Assembly (NCBI RefSeq): GCF_903645325.1
Contig: NZ_CAHJXQ010000001.1
Span: 1 to 64,000, forward strand
DNA: 64,000 bases
Source of the DNA: Microbacterium tenebrionis
GTDB taxonomy: Bacteria > Actinomycetota > Actinomycetes > Actinomycetales > Microbacteriaceae
Direction of reading: 5' to 3'
Below the pieces are notes generated by a model, which saw nothing but the letters and a program-made list of their open reading frames with translations, had not been told where the DNA came from and searched no databases. The position numbers and the translations under genes are program-made. Position 1 is the first letter of the stretch, and each line of letters starts with the position of its first letter. Positions 61,722 through 64,000 of the stretch are shown piece after piece.

Positions 61722-61778
61722 TTGACTTCGCCGTTCGCTGTCATTACATTAGCCGAATCCGCACCTGTAACGACAGGT
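61722..61778. promoter_or_regulatory. Divergent promoter region with two GntR-type operators
   Basis: On the plus strand TTGACT (61722-61727) and TACATT (61745-61750) are 17 bp apart, a good promoter for the aldolase gene. ACCTGTAACGACAGGT (61763-61778) is a perfect 6+6 palindrome with an AACG spacer. TGTCATTACA (61739-61748) is a second site, reverse orientation, over the -10. A TAATGT word on the minus strand may be the rbsK -10. Regulation of both directions by the operon's GntR protein is inferred. Confidence 0.65.
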
Positions 61779-61810
61779 TGCCGGTCCCCTGCGCTCTCGA
61801 GGAGTCCCGC

Positions 61811-62479
61811 ATGCCTGTTGCCGCCATCGCTCCGCGTCTGTACGTCGACAGCGCCGACGTCGAACGGGTCTCGCGCCTGCTCGCGGCGCGGGTCGTGCAT
61901 GGCGTTACGACGAATCCCACGATCCTCGAGCGGGGTGGTTGCTCGGCCGCGCAGATCCCCGAGCTCTACGCCCGGTGGGAGGGCGAGGGCGCGCCCGAGA
62001 TCTTCTTCCAGACCTGGGGCGGCAGCGCGGCCGAGATGCTCCGCAACGCCGACGCGACCCGCGCGCTGGGCGACCGGGCTGCGGTCAAGGTCCCCGCGAC
62101 CGCAGCGGGCTTCGCCGCGGCATCCGCCCTCGTCGCCGATGGAGCGAGCGTTCTCGTGACGGCCGTGTACTCCGTCGGGCAGGCGCTCGCCGCGGCGAGC
62201 ATCGGCGCGCGGTACATCGCCCCCTACCTCGGGCGCCTGCGGGATGCCGGTGTCGACGGCGACGCTCTCATCGCCCGGATGCAGGAGGTCTGCGCGGGCA
62301 GCGAGACGAACGTCCTCGCTGCCAGCCTGCGCTCCGCGGACGACATCGTGTCCCTGCGTATGGCCGGTGTGCCGTACTTCACCGCCGCGCCGGACGTGCT
62401 CGACGCACTGCTGCAGCACGACGTCAGCGATTCCTCGGCCGCCGAGTTCGAGGCAGCCATGGGGCGGATCGGCGCGTAA
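61811..62479 (+). CDS. Transaldolase-family fructose-6-phosphate aldolase-like
   Basis: The product has 222 residues, the short (TalC/FSA/MipB) form. LYVDSADVERVSRLL at the N-terminus, GVTTNPTILERGG (about 29-41) and the Schiff-base Lys in AAVKVPATAAG (about 85-95) are the family marks. It could form or cleave fructose-6-phosphate or another ketose phosphate. GGAG lies six bases before the ATG. The divergent ribose operon suggests a role in the same sugar regulon. Confidence 0.87.
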   Translation: MPVAAIAPRLYVDSADVERVSRLLAARVVHGVTTNPTILERGGCSAAQIPELYARWEGEGAPEIFFQTWGGSAAEMLRNADATRALGDRAAVKVPATAAGFAAASALVADGASVLVTAVYSVGQALAAASIGARYIAPYLGRLRDAGVDGDALIARMQEVCAGSETNVLAASLRSADDIVSLRMAGVPYFTAAPDVLDALLQHDVSDSSAAEFEAAMGRIGA

Positions 62480-62554
62480 CTCTCGAGGCTGCCAGGCCGC
62501 CCCGAGACAGCGCAGTGATGGTGCAGTCTTGGCGCGGCCCGGGGGATTCGAGGA

Positions 62555-63232
62555 TCAGGCTGTGGCGGCCTGACGCAGCCAGCGCTCGACTCCGGCGATG
62601 TGCGCCGTGGCGAGCGAGGTGGCCAGGTTCGGGTCGTGCTGGGCGATCGCGTCGGCGATCGCACGGTGCTCCGACAGTGTCCGTTCGACCGCGTCCTGCT
62701 CGGTGAGACCACGCCAGATGCGCGCCCGGACCGTCTGGCCGCTGAGGCTCTCGATGAGGCTGGCGAGATACGCGTTGCCCGCCATGCGGACGATCTCGCG
62801 ATGGAAGCGGATGTCGTGCGCGACGAGGTCGTCGATGCTGACCTCGGAGCTGACGGCGTCGAGCTCCTGCTGCAGCGCGCCGATCGCGTCGTCGGAGCCG
62901 AGCGTGGCAGCGAGGCCCGTCGCCTGGGACTCCAGCATCCGCCGCACGGCGAAGATCTCGAGGAGCGAGTCGTCGTCGTGCATGTCGGCGACGAACGAGA
63001 TCGCCTCCAGCAGCAGGTGCGGCTCCAAGCTCGTCACGTACGTGCCGTCGCCGCGCCGCACATCGAGCACGCGGATGACCTCGAGCGCCTTGACCGCCTC
63101 GCGCATCGAGTTGCGGCTGAGGCCGAGGCGCTCGGCGAGCTCCTTCTCGGGAGGCAGGCGGTCGCCGGGGGAGAGCTCCCCCGACACGATCATCGCCTTG
63201 ATCTTCTCGATCGCCTCATCGGTGACAGCCAT
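62555..63232 (-). CDS. FadR/FCD-type GntR transcriptional regulator
   Basis: The product has 225 residues. The N-terminal HTH (about 5-70) reads IKAMIVSGELSPGDRLPPEKELAERLGLSRNSMREAVKALEVI. The FCD ligand domain (about 90-215) has the metal-binding AHDIRFHREIVRMAGN and an EHRAIADAI His. Such proteins sense organic acids or sugar acids. It is divergent from an amidohydrolase/lactonase gene across 55 bp and is the likely regulator of that gene. TAGGAT (minus strand) lies six bases before the ATG. Confidence 0.9.
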   Translation of the reverse strand: MAVTDEAIEKIKAMIVSGELSPGDRLPPEKELAERLGLSRNSMREAVKALEVIRVLDVRRGDGTYVTSLEPHLLLEAISFVADMHDDDSLLEIFAVRRMLESQATGLAATLGSDDAIGALQQELDAVSSEVSIDDLVAHDIRFHREIVRMAGNAYLASLIESLSGQTVRARIWRGLTEQDAVERTLSEHRAIADAIAQHDPNLATSLATAHIAGVERWLRQAATA

Positions 63233-63287
63233 GAGGGCATCCTAGCGATTGATCGGATGTCTGCTCGGGCTGTGTGAGGATGGGGTC

Positions 63288-64000
63288 ATGCGTGTCGTCG
63301 ACAGCCACCTGCACCTGTGGGATCCCGACGTCCTCACGTACGACTGGCTCCAGGGCGAGCTGGACGGCACCTTCGCCGTGGAGGCGCTGCGCGAGGACCT
63401 GATCGACGATGTCGAGCAGCAGGTCGCGGTGTTCGTGCAGGCGGACCCTCTCCCCAAGCAGGCGCTCGCCGAAGTCCGGTGGGTCGAGTCGATCGCCCGG
63501 GAAGCCGGAGTGGTCGCCATCGTGGCGGGCGCCCGATTGGACCGCGTGCGCAAGCTCCGCAAGCACCTCGACGCTCTGGCCGAGCACGAACTCGTCGTCG
63601 GCATCCGACACCTGCTCCAGGGAGAGGAGGACGGCTTCGCCCGTCGCCCCGCGTTCATCGAAGGAGCTCGCGAGCTCGCCGCCCGCGACCTCACCTTCGA
63701 CGCCTGCGTCCGTGCGCATCAGATCCCCGACGTCACGGCGCTCGCCGAGGCGGTACCAGGGCTGCGGATCGTGCTCGACCATCTCGGCAAGCCGGCGATC
63801 GGCACGCGGGAGCAGCCTCTCGCGCCCAGCGCGCAGTGGATCCGCGATCTGCGCGCGCTCGCGGCCAACCCGCAGGTCTCGGTCAAGCTCTCCGGGCTCC
63901 CCGCCGAATCCCAGGGGCAGATCGACGAGGAGCAGATGGAGCCGTTCCTCGACGTCGCCGCGGATGCGTTCGGCGAGAACCGTCTGATGTGGGGCAGTGA
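63288..64000 (+). CDS. Amidohydrolase-family lactonase (rhamnono/fucono-lactonase-like), cut by window end
   Basis: The visible 237 residues open with VVDSHLHLWDPDVLTYDWL (HxH metal pair, about residues 6-8) and contain GIRHLLQGE (about 109-117), VRAHQIPDV, VLDHLGKPAIG (His, about 164) and SVKLSGL. The last visible codons read LMWGSD, which normally holds the metal-binding Asp. This is the COG3618 group that opens sugar-acid lactones such as fucono- or rhamnono-lactone. The divergent FCD regulator fits a sugar-acid catabolic operon continuing past the window. GAGGAT lies six bases before the ATG. Confidence 0.85.
   Translation, partial: MRVVDSHLHLWDPDVLTYDWLQGELDGTFAVEALREDLIDDVEQQVAVFVQADPLPKQALAEVRWVESIAREAGVVAIVAGARLDRVRKLRKHLDALAEHELVVGIRHLLQGEEDGFARRPAFIEGARELAARDLTFDACVRAHQIPDVTALAEAVPGLRIVLDHLGKPAIGTREQPLAPSAQWIRDLRALAANPQVSVKLSGLPAESQGQIDEEQMEPFLDVAADAFGENRLMWGS

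Noticed and set aside
1-64000. Anti-phage defence island or biosynthetic gene cluster
   Set aside because: I looked for restriction, toxin-antitoxin, CBASS/TIR, NRPS/PKS and RiPP signatures on both strands and saw none. The six gene remnants are metabolic or accessory genes.

Overview
The window looks like a chromosomal segment from a high-GC actinobacterium of the family Microbacteriaceae, most likely Microbacterium or a close relative. The evidence is the very high GC content with G/C-ending codons, a coproporphyrin-type haem cluster with ChdC (HemQ), actinobacterial families (DUF3618, Holin-X-like, DUF4407, PucR), start codons placed directly behind -10 boxes (leaderless mRNAs), and an extreme excess of the hexamer GGATGC/GCATCC. 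I saw no tRNA, rRNA, CRISPR array, transposase or phage module. It is mostly ordinary core genome with decayed genes scattered through it.

Positions 1-9.4 kb hold a decayed ROK sugar kinase and anmK (cell-wall sugar recycling); a minus-strand operon of HAD hydrolase, YdeI-like protein and a 52-aa membrane peptide; mntR with mntH and two MntR-type operators inside the mntH promoter and start; a SpoU methyltransferase; a MATE exporter; and a small frameshifted gene. Positions 9.4-20 kb hold an M13 metallopeptidase, a beta-lactamase-like protein without its catalytic serine, a nucleobase-type unit (amidohydrolase, NCS1 permease, divergent PucR regulator), a MarR regulator divergent from an F420H2:NADP oxidoreductase-like gene, and an MFS exporter. 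Positions 20-29 kb hold a GNAT protein, a HIT-like protein, glycyl-tRNA synthetase, a class C-type serine hydrolase, a 28-bp nested palindrome, an HhH-GPD protein with a DUF1801 remnant behind it, and a two-component pair whose kinase carries a second membrane and kinase-like half.

Positions 27.9-38.1 kb form the haem region: hemA divergent from hemE-cgoX, three small envelope proteins, then chdC-hemC-hemD-hemB-hemL. This covers glutamyl-tRNA to coproheme decarboxylation, except ferrochelatase, which is not in the window. Positions 38.3-47.1 kb carry an ABC ATPase with a ~200-residue acidic tail and no visible permease, an enoyl-CoA hydratase/HIBYL-CoA hydrolase-like gene, a heterodimeric ABC exporter with one degenerate ATP site, and a D,D-carboxypeptidase. 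A TPP riboswitch then controls a YkoEDC-type ECF transporter.

Positions 50-64 kb carry two SDR dehydrogenases, a KDPG aldolase operon with a decayed TauE gene, rlmN, a DUF4407 protein, an aldo/keto reductase, an ACT-domain protein, a ribose unit (rbsK-rbsD-gntR) divergent from a transaldolase-like aldolase, and an FCD-type GntR regulator divergent from an amidohydrolase/lactonase that runs off the window. Six genes are broken or truncated (ROK, the 9.1-kb gene, DUF1801, MmcQ/YjbR, TauE, a Cds1-like enzyme). They are mainly dispensable functions, which suggests local decay or assembly errors. All statements come from reading the sequence by eye; no database search was run.
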